A DNA stretch of 6,897 nt. Origin: Bacteroidales bacterium. Its GTDB lineage: Bacteria > Bacteroidota > Bacteroidia > Bacteroidales > JAOZVK01. Position 1 is the first letter of the stretch; each line of letters opens with the position of its first letter. The translations under genes were made by a program, and so were the position numbers. Location of the stretch: assembly GCA_029938185.1 (NCBI GenBank), contig JAOZVK010000314.1:1-6897 (forward strand), in the 5' to 3' direction. Of the stretch, positions 6,484 to 6,897 are shown piece by piece. Below the pieces are notes generated by a model. It was given only the letters and a program-made list of their open reading frames with translations, searched no databases and was not told where the DNA came from.

Positions 6484-6587
6484 GGTCTTCGACCTATTTA
6501 TAGTTGCTTACGCATTAGTACAAAGACAATCTAATCAAAATGTTATGAATAAGTAAATGTCGAAAAACTTTTGTAACAGTACTTATA
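6481..6587 (+). repeat. 107-bp repeat element, copy C (acyltransferase 3' end)
   Basis: Begins TAAGGTCTTCGACCTATTTA, with the TAA being the acyltransferase stop, and ends AGTACTTATA. The left hairpin is AGGTC (6483-6487) / GACCT (6491-6495) with a TTC loop, followed by GTTGCTTACG (6503-6512). The right hairpin is ATAAGTA (6549-6555) / TACTTAT (6580-6586) with inner TGT/ACA and AAAA/TTTT pairs. It aligns to copy A without gaps at about 91%, in inverted orientation on the chromosome. The short A/T run after the left hairpin is too weak to call a terminator. Confidence 0.9.
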
Positions 6588-6625
6588 ATTGATATGTAAG
6601 CATTAAAAAATAATTTTACGATTTA

Positions 6626-6648
6626 TTTTTTTTGTAAGATACTTATAA
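6626..6648 (+). repeat. Possible fragment of the repeat's right end
   Basis: TTTTGTAAGATACTTATAA (6630-6648) resembles the right end of copies A and C, TTTTGTAACAGTACTTATAA, with a one-base gap and one or two changes. No left part is present. In such AT-rich DNA it could be chance, but its place 43 nt after copy C suggests a decayed second copy. Confidence 0.35.
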
Positions 6649-6655
6649 GGCAAAT

Positions 6656-6687
6656 CAGGCTACCAGTTTTAAGATAGCCGCTTTTTT
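6656..6687 (+). terminator. Weak candidate rho-independent terminator
   Basis: GGCTA (6658-6662) can pair with TAGCC (6675-6679) around a 12-nt loop, followed by GC and TTTTTT (6682-6687). It lies about 175 nt after the acyltransferase stop, in the right orientation. The stem is only 5 bp and the loop long, so stability is doubtful. Confidence 0.35.
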
Positions 6688-6768
6688 AGCGCAAAGATAC
6701 ATAAAGTTTAACGCAAAGTTTCGCTAATCTTTACTTTAATTGTATGATTAAAACTACTTGAAAAACAA

Positions 6769-6796
6769 GACAGTCCAACTTCTGACGGGGTAGCCC
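6769..6796 (-). mobile_element. Possible IS3-family terminal repeat remnant
   Basis: The minus strand reads GGGCTACCCCGTCAG followed by AAGTTGGACTGTC. IS3-family (IS150-type) ends commonly have the form TGnACT..CCC...AAGTTGGACA, and the AAGTTGGAC core in that context is the basis of the call. It is markedly richer in GC than its surroundings. No transposase or clear partner end is present within the window, so if real it is a solo remnant. Confidence 0.3.
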
Positions 6797-6847
6797 TATT
6801 TTACTTAATAGCAATATTATCAATATTTAAACACTTACTTTATTATC

Positions 6848-6897
6848 TAAGGTCTTCGACCTATTTAATGTTGCTTACGCAAGATATATAATAAACG
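6848..6897 (+). repeat. Repeat element, copy D (cut by window end)
   Basis: Starts TAAGGTCTTCGACCTATTTA and continues TGTTGCTTACG. Its first 32 bases differ from copy B at one position (hairpin loop) and from copy C at two (AT versus TA before GTTGC). The left hairpin is perfect. After TTACG the sequence leaves that of the other copies (CAAGATATATAATAAACG), and the right end is outside the window. Unlike copies A-C no gene ends at its left border. Confidence 0.8.

Larger units (their letters stand above)
6588..6847. other. Non-coding spacer between repeat copies C and D
   Basis: No reading frame of useful length is open here and I recognise no RNA gene. Besides the right-end fragment, the weak terminator and the possible insertion-sequence end listed separately, it contains two CGCAAAG words (6690-6696, 6712-6718) in a stretch rich in AAAG/CTTT, similar in feel to intergenic filler in Bacteroidota. 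It looks like debris from several insertions rather than a gene. Confidence 0.6.

Noticed and set aside
6483..6500. Left hairpin AGGTC-TTC-GACCT as a rho-independent terminator
   Set aside because: The stem is 5 bp and is followed by ATTTATAG, not a T-run. Copies also lie inside an operon whose downstream genes must be expressed.
6484..6847. tRNA or structured RNA gene downstream of the acyltransferase
   Set aside because: No cloverleaf, T-loop GTTCRA motif or known riboswitch core could be found on either strand.

Overview
The window is very AT-rich DNA that most likely comes from a member of the Bacteroidota, probably the Bacteroidales or relatives. The evidence is the gene order mraZ-rsmH-ftsL-like-ftsI(PASTA)-murE, a short FtsL of the type seen in that phylum, a meso-diaminopimelate MurE, an HX5D-type acyltransferase beside mraZ, and a TTTG-N19-TAnnTTTG promoter. 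This placement is inferred from gene families and not from a database search.

Layout, left to right. Positions 1-5455 hold the start of the division and cell wall (dcw) cluster on the minus strand. Read in transcription order it runs mraZ (5455-5006), rsmH/mraW (4820-3906), an ftsL-like gene (3809-3477), ftsI (3475-1355) and murE (1354 to the left edge, lacking only its last residues). The last three genes are packed with 0-1 nt between them. The first two junctions are loose, 185 and 96 nt, and are filled by repeats. Positions 5456-5658 are a divergent promoter region with a two-unit MraZ-type operator. A lysophospholipid acyltransferase-like gene follows on the plus strand (5659-6483). Positions 6484-6897 are non-coding, made of repeats, a possible terminator and what may be a fragment of an insertion sequence end.

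The cluster genes act together. MraZ is the cluster's transcription factor, RsmH methylates 16S rRNA, the FtsL-like protein and FtsI belong to the septal peptidoglycan machinery, and MurE makes the UDP-MurNAc-tripeptide precursor. The acyltransferase would add membrane lipid synthesis.

The main unexplained signal is a family of about 107-bp repeats. Three full copies (3816-3922, 4901-5008, 6481-6587) and one copy cut by the window end (6848-6897) share a 5-bp hairpin at the left end, a GTTGCTTACG block and a long hairpin at the right end. The copies start at or inside the 3' ends of mraZ, rsmH and the acyltransferase gene, and two of them lie inside the dcw operon. I do not recognise this family. 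It looks like a non-autonomous, hairpin-ended mobile element, or a conserved 3'-UTR RNA structure.
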